Positions 1 to 8,571 of a stretch of 64,000 nucleotides of DNA are shown piece by piece. Position numbers and translations under genes: made by a program. The notes below the pieces were generated by a model. It made no database searches, was not told the DNA's origin, and was given only the letters and a program-made list of their open reading frames with translations. The stretch comes from Alphaproteobacteria bacterium (GTDB lineage: Bacteria; Pseudomonadota; Alphaproteobacteria; SMXQ01), in assembly GCA_009380075.1 (NCBI GenBank), contig WHSO01000005.1:22646-86645 (forward strand), in the 5' to 3' direction. Each line of letters begins with the position of its first letter. Position 1 is the first letter of the stretch.

Positions 1-1
1 G

Positions 2-490
2 CATCTCCCGCCCATCAACCTTGCGGTCGGGGCGTTCGATATCGAAAACCGCTACGTGCCGCCGCTCAAGGACCCCAATGTCGAACACCGCGCCCCCGTG
101 CCTCCCTACAACGCGGCCCGCCAGTGGGGAATCGACCGCATCAAGGCGCTGGGCGGTCCGGACCGCGCGCGGCTCCAGATCCTGGACGCGTCCATCGTCG
201 AGGTGCCGCTGGCGGTGACGGGCGGCGTCCGCGGGATGTTCACCCGCGACCAGGCCGCACGCTACGACGGCAAGATCGAGATGACGCTGGAGATCCTCGA
301 CCCCAATGGGCGCCGGCGTGCCTTCGTCACCGGACGCGCCAACCGCTCCGAGACGGTGGCCGAAGGCGCCCCCATCGCCGAGCGCGAACGGGTCTGGCTT
401 ACCATGACCGAGGAAATGATGCGCCAGCTCAACCAGGAGATGACGCAGAACGTCGAGCGCTACTTCGCCAACTACATGGCGCGGCCTTAG
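2..490 (+). CDS. Conserved hypothetical protein, 5' truncated by window edge
   Basis: Frame of ORF 56..490 is open back to base 2 (HLPPINLAVGAFDIENRYVPPLKDPNVEHRAPVPPYNAARQW...); stop at 490. No family recognised with certainty. Confidence 0.7.
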   Translation, partial: HLPPINLAVGAFDIENRYVPPLKDPNVEHRAPVPPYNAARQWGIDRIKALGGPDRARLQILDASIVEVPLAVTGGVRGMFTRDQAARYDGKIEMTLEILDPNGRRRAFVTGRANRSETVAEGAPIAERERVWLTMTEEMMRQLNQEMTQNVERYFANYMARP

Positions 491-491
491 G

Positions 492-1940
492 TCAATTCCG
501 CCAGAACGCCGGCGTGAGCAGGATCAGCACCGTGAACAGCTCGAGCCGGCCGAGCAGCATCCCGAACGACAGCAGCCATTTGGCCGGATCCGGCAGGGAT
601 GCGAAGGTGCCCGCCGGGCCGATGACGTCGCCGAGTCCCGGCCCGACGTTGGCGATCGCGGTCGCCGCCCCCGACACGGCGGTCAGGAAGTCCAGTCCCG
701 TGGCGCCGAGCCCCACCGACAGCGCGCCGAACGACACGACGTAGAGGAAGAAGAAGCTGAGCACCGATTCGGAAACCGATTCGGGAATCGGCTTGCGGTT
801 GAAGTGGGGCACGAAGACCCCGTGGGGCTGCAGAAGCTTGCCGATCTGGGCGGTGGTGGTGGCGTAGAGAACCTGGAGGCGGAAGACCTTGAGCCCGCAG
901 GTGGTCGACCCGGCGCAGCCGCCGACGAACATGGCGAAGAAGAACACGGTCAGGGCGAACTCGCCCCACAGGCTGAAGTCGCTGGTGGCGTAGCCGGTTC
1001 CCGTCATCACTGAGACCAGGTTGAAGGTGACCTGCCGGATGGCGGGGCCGATCGCTTCGTCCGCGGCCATGATCCGCCAGCTCGCCAGCAGGAGGATCGC
1101 GGTGCCGGCGATGCCGAAGAACGTATGGACCTGGGAATCGCGCAGGAGAGGCATGATGTTGCCGCGCACCGCCTGGATGTAGAGCACGAACGGCAGCGAG
1201 CCCGACAGCATGAAGGCCACGGCGATCCACTCGATGGCCGGGCTGTTGAAATGCCCGACGGAGGCATCGGCGGTGGAGAACCCCCCGGTGGCGACGGTGG
1301 TCATGGCATGGGCGACGGCATCGAACCCCCGCATTCCGGCCAGCCAGTAGGCGAGCGCGCAGGCCATCGTCAGCCCGACGTAGATTATGCTGATGATGGC
1401 GACGACCTGGGCGACTCGCGGCAGCGCCTTTTCGGTCTTTTCGGACGATTCCATGCGGAACAGTTGCATGCCACCCACCCGCAGCATGGGAAGCACCGAT
1501 ACCGCCATGACGATGATGCCGATGCCGCCGAGCCACTGCAGGATGGCGCGCCAGATCAGGATGCCGGGCGGGGCCCGGTCGAGCCCTACGATCACCGTTG
1601 CGCCCGTGGTGGTGATGCCGCTCATCGCCTCGAATACGGCGTCGGTGTAGCTGAGCTCGAGGTCGGCCAGCGCGAAGGGGAGCGCCCCGAACAGCGCGAT
1701 CACCAGCCACGAGACCGTGGTCAGCAGGAAGGCCTGGCGCACGCCCATGCGCGCCGCTTCCGTCCGCATGGTCAGGATCAGGGTGACGCCGATGAACAGG
1801 CAGGCGCCGGCCGCACCGGCGAAGACCCGCCAGTTCGCATGTCCGGTAACGATGTCGGCGAGCGCCGGCACGCCCATGCCCGCCGAGAGGATGACGAGAA
1901 GCAGTCCGATGATGAAGAAGATGGGGCGGATGTCGGGCAT
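492..1940 (-). CDS. trkH: TrkH-family potassium uptake protein (paralog 1)
   Basis: 482 aa, polytopic; SGITTTGATV, TTVATGGFST, MTGTGYAT, GGCAGSTTCGLKVFR pore-loop repeats typical of TrkH/KtrB. Confidence 0.92.
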   Translation of the reverse strand: MPDIRPIFFIIGLLLVILSAGMGVPALADIVTGHANWRVFAGAAGACLFIGVTLILTMRTEAARMGVRQAFLLTTVSWLVIALFGALPFALADLELSYTDAVFEAMSGITTTGATVIVGLDRAPPGILIWRAILQWLGGIGIIVMAVSVLPMLRVGGMQLFRMESSEKTEKALPRVAQVVAIISIIYVGLTMACALAYWLAGMRGFDAVAHAMTTVATGGFSTADASVGHFNSPAIEWIAVAFMLSGSLPFVLYIQAVRGNIMPLLRDSQVHTFFGIAGTAILLLASWRIMAADEAIGPAIRQVTFNLVSVMTGTGYATSDFSLWGEFALTVFFFAMFVGGCAGSTTCGLKVFRLQVLYATTTAQIGKLLQPHGVFVPHFNRKPIPESVSESVLSFFFLYVVSFGALSVGLGATGLDFLTAVSGAATAIANVGPGLGDVIGPAGTFASLPDPAKWLLSFGMLLGRLELFTVLILLTPAFWRN

Positions 1941-2016
1941 GGGCTCCGCGCGGCGGGGTCGGGCTGGGGCCGACTATAGGGCCTGCCCCGGTTTGCGGCA
2001 AAGGGGCCGCGCGCGG

Positions 2017-3471
2017 CTAGTCCCTCCAGAACGCCCGGGTCAGCAGCACGAAGACGGTGACGAATTCGAGCCGCCCGAGCAGCATTCCCGCCGACAGCAC
2101 CCATTTGGCGCCGTCGGGCAAGGTCGCGAAGTTGCCGGACGGGCCGATGATCGGGCCGAGGCCGGGACCGACGTTGCCGATCGCGGTCGCCGCCCCGGAC
2201 AGCGCCGTCACCGGGTCGAGTCCGAAGACGCTCAGCGCCAATGCGATCACGGCGAAGGTCAGGGCATAGAAGAAGAAGAAACCGAGCACCGATATGGCGA
2301 CGGAGCTTTCGATCTCCTTGCCCTGGACGCGCGGCACCGTCACCCGGTGCGGCGCCAGAAGCTGCATCAACTGCTGATGGGCGACGGCGTAGAGCACCTG
2401 AAAGCGGAAGATCTTCATGCCGCCGGAAGTGGAGCCGGTGCAGCCGCCGACGAAGGTCAGGAAGTAGAAGGCGGCAACGGAATAGGCGCCCCACAGCGCG
2501 TAATCGGCCGAGGCATAACCCGTCGTGGTGATGATGGAGACGACGTTGAACAGGGCGCCGCGAATTGCGTCGTGGATCGCCATGTCCTGGGTCAGGACGG
2601 TCCAGGCCGCGATGGACAGGGTCGCCACGGCAACGAGGGCGAGGAACAGGCGCACCTGTTCGTCGCGCACATAGGCGGCAGGGCCCATTCGCAGCGCCCG
2701 TACGTGTACGGTAAACGTAATGCCCCCAAGCAGCATGAAGACGACGATGATGCCTTCGATCAGGGCACTGCGGAAAAAGCCGATGGAGGCGTCATGGGTC
2801 GAATAGCCACCGGTGGCCAGCGACGTCATGGCGTGATTGACGGCATCGAACAGGCTCATTCCTGCGGCCCAGAGGCTGAGCGCGCAGAGAGTGGTGAGAC
2901 CGAGGTATACGCTGACCAGGGCGGTGGCGACCTGCTTGAGGCGCGGGAACAGCTTGTCGGAACGGTCCGACGATTCCGTGCGGAACAGTTGCATGCCGCC
3001 GACCTGCAACAGCGGCAGCAGCGCGATCGCGGTGACCACGATGCCAATGCCACCGATCCACTGAAGGATGGAGCGCCACAACAGGATTCCCCGTGGCATG
3101 CGGTCGAGGCCGGACAGTACCGTGGACCCGGTGGTGGTGATGCCCGATACCGCCTCGAACACGGCGTCGGCGGGACCGAGGCCGAGGTTGGAGAACAGGA
3201 ACGGGATGGCGGCGAAGAGCGCGACCAGCGTCCAGCTCATCACCGTCAGCAGGAAGGCCTCCCGCAGCCCGAGGCGTCTTTCATCATTGGCGCCGCGCAT
3301 CGACAGCACCAGGCTGCCGCCTACGAAGATCGTCACCATCGACGACACGGCGAACACGCGCCAGTCCACATCGTCGGACGCGACATCGACCGCGGCGGGA
3401 AGCAGCATGGCGACGCCCAACGCGCTCAGCAGCACGCCAACGACGAACAAAACGGGGCGAATATCGGTCAC
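2017..3471 (-). CDS. trkH: TrkH-family potassium uptake protein (paralog 2)
   Basis: 484 aa; SGITTTGSTV, ATGGYST, ITTTGYAS, GGCTGSTSGGMKIFR filter motifs; collinear with the neighbouring paralog. Confidence 0.92.
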   Translation of the reverse strand: MTDIRPVLFVVGVLLSALGVAMLLPAAVDVASDDVDWRVFAVSSMVTIFVGGSLVLSMRGANDERRLGLREAFLLTVMSWTLVALFAAIPFLFSNLGLGPADAVFEAVSGITTTGSTVLSGLDRMPRGILLWRSILQWIGGIGIVVTAIALLPLLQVGGMQLFRTESSDRSDKLFPRLKQVATALVSVYLGLTTLCALSLWAAGMSLFDAVNHAMTSLATGGYSTHDASIGFFRSALIEGIIVVFMLLGGITFTVHVRALRMGPAAYVRDEQVRLFLALVAVATLSIAAWTVLTQDMAIHDAIRGALFNVVSIITTTGYASADYALWGAYSVAAFYFLTFVGGCTGSTSGGMKIFRFQVLYAVAHQQLMQLLAPHRVTVPRVQGKEIESSVAISVLGFFFFYALTFAVIALALSVFGLDPVTALSGAATAIGNVGPGLGPIIGPSGNFATLPDGAKWVLSAGMLLGRLEFVTVFVLLTRAFWRD

Positions 3472-3682
3472 GGAGCTACCCGTATCTGATGCAAACGGCC
3501 GCGATTATGGTCCGGTGCGGCCGCTTGTCCACGCCAAACCGCGCTAGATCGTGGTTCAGGCGCGGTTCGGGCGCGCAAGATACCGGCATTTCGCGGGATT
3601 TTCTGCGCGAAAACCCGCACTGAAACGGCCCTGAACGGCCAGGATTACCGTGAAATCGCGACCGAGGCCGGTCTGTGCCGCA

Positions 3683-4339
3683 TCATGAATTGGGCAGGTG
3701 GTGGTTGCCGGGCGTGCCGATCATGGCGAGGAACTCGCGTCGCGTCTTCTGGTCGGTGCGGAAGCCGCCGAGCATCCGGCTGGTGACCATCGTCGTTCCC
3801 GGCTTGTGGACGCCGCGGGTGGTCATGCACTGGTGCGCCGCCTCGATCACCACGGCGACGCCCTTGGGCTGCAGCACGTCCTCGATGGCCGCGGCGATCT
3901 GGGCGGTCATTTTTTCCTGGATCTGCAGGCGCTTGGCGTAGGCTTCGACCAGCCGGGCCAGCTTGGAGATGCCGACCACGCGCTTGTCCGGCAGATAGGC
4001 GATGTGGGCCTTGCCGATGATGGGCAGCAGGTGATGTTCGCAGTGGGATTCGAAGCGGATGTCCTTGAGCATCACCATTTCGTCGTAGCCGCCGATTTCC
4101 TCGAAGGTGCGGGCGAGGATATCCGTGGGGTCCTCGTCGTAGCCGCGGAAGAATTCCTCCCAGGCGCGCACCACCCGTTCGGGGGTGCCGCGAAGCCCTT
4201 CGCGGTCGGGGTCGTCGCCGGCCCAGCCGATCAGGGTACGAACCGCGGCCTCGGCCTCCATGCGGCTGGGCCGCTTGGGCGCACGGGGTTTGGCTTCAAT
4301 CACGTTGCTGCGGTCGGTCTTCACGGGCCTGCCTCTCAC
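3683..4339 (-). CDS. folE: GTP cyclohydrolase I
   Basis: 218 aa; [35 protein letters not shown] signatures. Confidence 0.95.
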   Translation of the reverse strand: MRGRPVKTDRSNVIEAKPRAPKRPSRMEAEAAVRTLIGWAGDDPDREGLRGTPERVVRAWEEFFRGYDEDPTDILARTFEEIGGYDEMVMLKDIRFESHCEHHLLPIIGKAHIAYLPDKRVVGISKLARLVEAYAKRLQIQEKMTAQIAAAIEDVLQPKGVAVVIEAAHQCMTTRGVHKPGTTMVTSRMLGGFRTDQKTRREFLAMIGTPGNHHLPNS

Positions 4340-4427
4340 GGTTTCACGAGGGTTGCGCCGGCGGGCTGCGCCGGGTCACCCGCAAGGAGCGAACCGCTTT
4401 CCCGTCGCCGGGGAAGGGCGCGCCGGA

Positions 4428-4820
4428 CTAGTGGATCATCGGTCGTTCGCCGGGCGAATCCAAGGAAAAGGCCGGGATGTCCACTTCGAGGCCGTGGCCA
4501 TCCACGGTCTCCATATAGTAGCGCCCCGCCATGATTCCGGAAGGCGTGGTCAGCGGCGTGCCCGAGGTGTATTCGAAGCTCTCCCCCGGCGCCAGCACCG
4601 GCTGTTCGCCGACGACCCCTTCGCCGCGGACTTCCTGGGTCCGGCCGGCCGCGTCGGTGATGCGCCAGTAGCGCCGCTTCAACTGGACCGTCCGGTCGCC
4701 GTGGTTCTCGATCTTGACCTTGTAGGCCCAAACGTAGCGGTGATCGCCCGGTTCGGACTCCTCATCGAGATAATAGGGCTCCACCGTGATGACGATGGAA
4801 TGGGTGGTCGCGGAATACAT
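4428..4820 (-). CDS. apaG: ApaG domain protein
   Basis: MYSATTHSIVITVEPYYLDEES...WAYKVKIENHGDRTVQLKRRYW...SFEYTSGTPLTTPSGIMAGRYYM is ApaG-like; start taken at internal Met (4820) rather than the ORF-track start at 4877. Confidence 0.93.
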   Translation of the reverse strand: MYSATTHSIVITVEPYYLDEESEPGDHRYVWAYKVKIENHGDRTVQLKRRYWRITDAAGRTQEVRGEGVVGEQPVLAPGESFEYTSGTPLTTPSGIMAGRYYMETVDGHGLEVDIPAFSLDSPGERPMIH

Positions 4821-4917
4821 GAACTCGTTTCCTCCTGGCCGCCTGGCCGCCTTTTGACGGGGCGAGCATGACCCCAAGAGTGAACCATGCGGGCGCGGGT
4901 GTCAAAGCGTGGCTGCC

Positions 4918-6120
4918 TCAGCCCGCGGCGGCGGCAAGCGCCTGGTCGATGTCCTTGATGATATCCTCCGGATCCTCCAGCCCCACGGAAAGGCGCACGT
5001 AACCAGCTGTAATTCCTAGATGATTTCGCTCCTCCTCGGACAGGCGCTGGTGCGTGGTGGTGGCCGGATGGGTGACCAGGCTCTTGGCGTCGCCCAGGTT
5101 GTTGGAAATGTCGATCAGTCGCAGCGCGTTAAGGAATCGGAAGGCGCCGGCCTTTCCTTTCGGCACCTCGAAGCCGACCACGGTGCCGAATCCGGACATC
5201 TGCCGCGCTGCAAGGGCGTGCTGGGGGTGGCTCGCAAGGCCCGGATAGACGACGCGCGGCAGCGTGCCCCGCGCTTCCAGCCGGGCGGCGATCCGTTCCG
5301 CCGAATCGCACATGGCGCGCATCCTGAGGTCCAGCGTCTCCAGACCCTTGAGCAGGATCCACGCGTTGAACGGGCTGAGCGCGGGCCCGGTATGGCGCAG
5401 GAACATGCGCAGGTGGTCTTCCATGTACTCCGGATCGCCGAGGATGGCACCGCCGAGCACGCGGCCCTGGCCGTCGATGTGCTTGGTGGCGGAATACACC
5501 ACGATGTCGGCGCCGAGCGCCTGGGGCTTCTGCAGCACCGGCGAGGCGAAGACGTTGTCGACCACCAGCCGCCCGCCGGCCTTGTGCACGAGTTCCGCCA
5601 CCGCCGGCAGGTCGATCACCTCGAGGCCGGGATTGGACGGCGTTTCCAGGAACGCGGCGCGCACCCCCCCGGCCAGCGCCTTTTCCCACTGGCCGATATC
5701 GGCGCCATCCACCAGGACCACCTCGATCCCGTAACGCGGAAGGATTTCGCTCACCACGTAGAGGCAGGAGCCGAACAGGGCCCGCGACGCGACCAGGCGG
5801 TCGCCGGCGCGCAGCATGCACGCCAGCGAGGCGAAGACCGCGGCCATGCCCGACGCGGTCGCGCGGCAGGCCTCCATGCCTTCGGCCAGTGCCATGCGCT
5901 TCTCGAACATGGCGACGGTGGGGTTGGAGAACCGCGAATAGACGAATTTGGTGTTCTCGCCCTTGAACGCCGCCTCGGCCTCTTCGGCATTGGCGTAGAC
6001 GTAGCCCGAGGTGGCGAACACCGCCTCGCAGGTTTCCTGGAAGTTGGACCGGTCGAGCCCGCCACGGACGAGGTTGGTCCGGGTGCGATACCCGTTGCGG
6101 CCCGCGCTTTGATCACTCAT
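4918..6120 (-). CDS. metZ: O-succinylhomoserine sulfhydrylase (Cys/Met metabolism PLP enzyme)
   Basis: MSDQSAGRNGYRTRTNLVRGG...; PLP lysine motif VYSATKHIDGQGRVLGG; preceded by a SAM-II element. The ORF-track start at 6270 runs through the riboswitch; the start is more likely at 6120. Confidence 0.9.
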   Translation of the reverse strand: MSDQSAGRNGYRTRTNLVRGGLDRSNFQETCEAVFATSGYVYANAEEAEAAFKGENTKFVYSRFSNPTVAMFEKRMALAEGMEACRATASGMAAVFASLACMLRAGDRLVASRALFGSCLYVVSEILPRYGIEVVLVDGADIGQWEKALAGGVRAAFLETPSNPGLEVIDLPAVAELVHKAGGRLVVDNVFASPVLQKPQALGADIVVYSATKHIDGQGRVLGGAILGDPEYMEDHLRMFLRHTGPALSPFNAWILLKGLETLDLRMRAMCDSAERIAARLEARGTLPRVVYPGLASHPQHALAARQMSGFGTVVGFEVPKGKAGAFRFLNALRLIDISNNLGDAKSLVTHPATTTHQRLSEEERNHLGITAGYVRLSVGLEDPEDIIKDIDQALAAAAG

Positions 6121-6172
6121 CTGCGTCTCCTGTGCCGGTCCCGCGCCACAGGAACGGGTGGGACCGGGCAAT

Positions 6173-6199
6173 AAAAAACCCCGACCGATGGGGCCAGGG
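6173..6199 (-). terminator. Possible intrinsic terminator/attenuator between the SAM-II element and metZ
   Basis: Minus strand CCCTGGCCCCATCGGTCGGGGTTTTTTATT: imperfect hairpin followed by a T6 tract, within the metZ leader. Confidence 0.5.
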
Positions 6200-6212
6200 C
6201 GGAAACCGCGCA

Positions 6213-6275
6213 CCCGACCTTTTAGCGACATGTTTAACGTGGGCGCAAGCCGGCCGGCACAAATGACCACGTAGG
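6213..6275 (-). ncRNA. SAM-II riboswitch (metA/alpha-type)
   Basis: Minus strand CGTGGTCATTTGTGCCGGCCGGCTTGCGCCCACGTTAAACATGTCGCTAAAAGGTC: P1 CGTGG/CCACG, conserved CATTTG, GGCTTGC, ACGTTAAAC and GCTAAAAGG blocks of SAM-II; located directly upstream of metZ. Confidence 0.88.
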
Positions 6276-6325
6276 GGGTTCATAGACCCAAGCACGCCGG
6301 TGGTCAAGGTTGAAGGGCGAAGCGG

Positions 6326-6763
6326 CTAGCGGTCGTGACGGTGGCCGGACCGTGATCCTCCACCATGCGCGTTGCCGTCGATCAGGTCGGCAAGGCTGTA
6401 TTGCGACAAGGCGGCGATGAAGGCATTGCGTGCGACCTCCAGTGCGGCGTGAAAGCGCTTGTCGCCGGGCTGTACCTGGGGCCCGCGTGTCCCGACATGG
6501 CGACGGAAGGTAGGCTCGACCAGCTCGAGGACTTCGTCGAGACGAATGGCGCCGGCGGGCCTCGCCAGGGCGATCCCGCCACCCTTGCCGCGATAGCCGA
6601 TGATGAACCGGTGCCGCGCGAGATTCTGCGACACTTTCATCAGATGGTTGCGCGAGATGCCGTAGGCTTCCGCGACGGCGGTGATGGGAATCTTCCTGCC
6701 CGGGCGCGCACCCAGGTACATCAGTACCCGGATCGAGTAGTCGGCATGTTTGGTCAGCATCAT
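6326..6763 (-). CDS. Rrf2-family transcriptional regulator (NsrR-like, lacking the Fe-S cysteines)
   Basis: LTKHADYSIRVLMYLG..., GISRNHLMKVSQNLARHRFI, RGKGGGIALARPAGAIRLDEVL, YSLADLIDGN; no Cys in the cluster region. Confidence 0.88.
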   Translation of the reverse strand: MMLTKHADYSIRVLMYLGARPGRKIPITAVAEAYGISRNHLMKVSQNLARHRFIIGYRGKGGGIALARPAGAIRLDEVLELVEPTFRRHVGTRGPQVQPGDKRFHAALEVARNAFIAALSQYSLADLIDGNAHGGGSRSGHRHDR

Positions 6764-7095
6764 GGGTTGTGCCGGTCGTAATGGGGCGTAACATCATCGG
6801 AAAGCGACCCCGCCGCGACGGCAGGACACGTCTTCGGAGGGAAGACGGGAGCGACGGAAAGACGGGAGAACGTCGGCGGATGACGAGGAAATGCCCCCGT
6901 TCCAGGTCACGTCACCAAATCCCCCCAAAAGACATACTACTACTTTTTGTGTAACAATCATCCGCCATGCGATCAAGAGCCGGATACGCCGCCAGGCCGG
7001 GGGATCCACGGATTCCGGCGGTTTGCGTCGCCGAAGCGTGTTTTTGTTGCTGGCGAGCGGGGCTTGCCGCTAGAAATGGGCCCCTTGGATTCATC

Positions 7096-7169
7096 GCGGG
7101 TGTAGCTCAATGGCAGAGCTGTTGCTTCCCAAGCAACTGACGACGGTTCGATTCCGTTCACCCGCTCCA
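7096..7169 (+). tRNA. tRNA-Gly (anticodon CCC), CCA encoded
   Basis: GCGGGTG acceptor pairs with CACCCGC; anticodon stem-loop GTTGC-TTCCCAA-GCAAC; T arm GACGG-TTCGATT-CCGTT; 3' T-CCA. Confidence 0.95.
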
Positions 7170-7210
7170 TTTTCGCCCGCCGGCCCGCGACCGAGACGAA
7201 GGCACGGAGA

Positions 7211-8479
7211 GTGAGCGATCCCCCCATATCGGGCGAGCCTCAGGTGCAAGGTGAAGATCGGCCTCTGACCGGAACGGTCGCGCTGCGCAACCGTGATTTC
7301 CGGCTCTTTTTCTTCGGCAAGGCATTCGCGGCCATCGGGCAGCACATGGTGACGGTGGCCATCGGCTATCAGGTGTACGACCGCACCGGCGATCCGATGG
7401 ATCTGGCCTACATCGGCCTGGCGACATTTGCGCCGGCCTTCGGTTTCGCCCTGTTTACCGGTTACGTCTCGGACCTGTTCGATCGCCGCCTCGTACTGTC
7501 GTACTGCTACGGCGTGATGATGACGGCGGCGGTATTGCTGTTCATCTTTACCGTTCACGGCGGTGCCGACGTCTGGCCGGCGTTCGTGATCATGTCCCTG
7601 ATGGGGACGGGGCGGGCGTTCTACCAGCCGGCGTCCAATGCGCTGGTGCCCAATCTCGTGCCCGCCGTGGAGTTTCCCAACGCGGTCGCCTGGAACACCG
7701 GCGCCAACAAGGTCTCGCAGATGCTCGGGCCGGCACTTGGCGGAGGCCTTTACCTGATCGGGCCGGAGGTGGTCTACGCCACAGCAGCGGCCGCGTGCGT
7801 CGTCGGTATCGCGTCCACGGCGATGATCCGCACGCGTACCCATCGCACCGGCAAGGAACCGACCACCCTCAAGATTCTGTTGGCCGGCCTCAGCTACGTC
7901 TACCACAAGAAGATCATTTTCGGCGCCATCACCCTCGACCTGTTCGTCGTGATCCTGGGGGGCGTCACGGCGCTGCTGCCGGTCTTCGCCAAGGACATCC
8001 TCGAGGTCGGGCCGTCGGGTGCCGGCTTGCTGCGTTCGGCGGCCGCGTTCGGCGCTGTCCTGAGTGCCGCCCTTCTGACCCAGATCGCGATGACCCGCGG
8101 CGTCGGAAAGATCCTCTTCGTCATGGTGTTCATTTTCGGCTTCGCCACGATCCTGTTCGGGCTCTCCCAGTGGTTCTGGCTGTCGATGGCGGCGATGACG
8201 ATTATCGGCGCAGCCGACATGGTCAGCGTCTATATCCGCTCCACGCTGCTGCAGATCGCCACTCCTGACGACATGCGCGGGCGGGTCAGCGCGGTCAACT
8301 CGGTGTTCACCGGGGCATCCAACGAAATCGGCGAATTCCGCGCCGGGACGATGGCGGCCCTGATCGGCACGATCCCGGCGGTCCTGTTCGGCGGCATCGG
8401 TTCGGTTATCGTCGCCGCCGTATGCTGGAAGCTGTTCCCGGTGCTGGTGCGGGTCGAGCGCATGGACCGTAATATGTAG
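7211..8479 (+). CDS. MFS transporter (enterobactin exporter EntS/DUF894-like)
   Basis: 422 aa polytopic; LRNRDFRLFFFGKAFAAIGQHMVTVAIGYQVYD typical of this MFS subfamily; RBS-like GGAG upstream. Confidence 0.85.
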   Translation: MSDPPISGEPQVQGEDRPLTGTVALRNRDFRLFFFGKAFAAIGQHMVTVAIGYQVYDRTGDPMDLAYIGLATFAPAFGFALFTGYVSDLFDRRLVLSYCYGVMMTAAVLLFIFTVHGGADVWPAFVIMSLMGTGRAFYQPASNALVPNLVPAVEFPNAVAWNTGANKVSQMLGPALGGGLYLIGPEVVYATAAAACVVGIASTAMIRTRTHRTGKEPTTLKILLAGLSYVYHKKIIFGAITLDLFVVILGGVTALLPVFAKDILEVGPSGAGLLRSAAAFGAVLSAALLTQIAMTRGVGKILFVMVFIFGFATILFGLSQWFWLSMAAMTIIGAADMVSVYIRSTLLQIATPDDMRGRVSAVNSVFTGASNEIGEFRAGTMAALIGTIPAVLFGGIGSVIVAAVCWKLFPVLVRVERMDRNM

Positions 8480-8571
8480 GGACGCGGCAGGGTTCCGGCA
8501 CTGGCTCGCCCGGTGGCGGCGGTCTATTCTGCCCGTTTCCCGGCGATGTGCCGCCGCGATTTCAGGACGCC

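Noticed and set aside
6973-7227. ORF with MERVNGIEPSSVAWEATALPLSYTR
   Set aside because: Antisense translation of the tRNA-Gly gene, a well-known spurious annotation.
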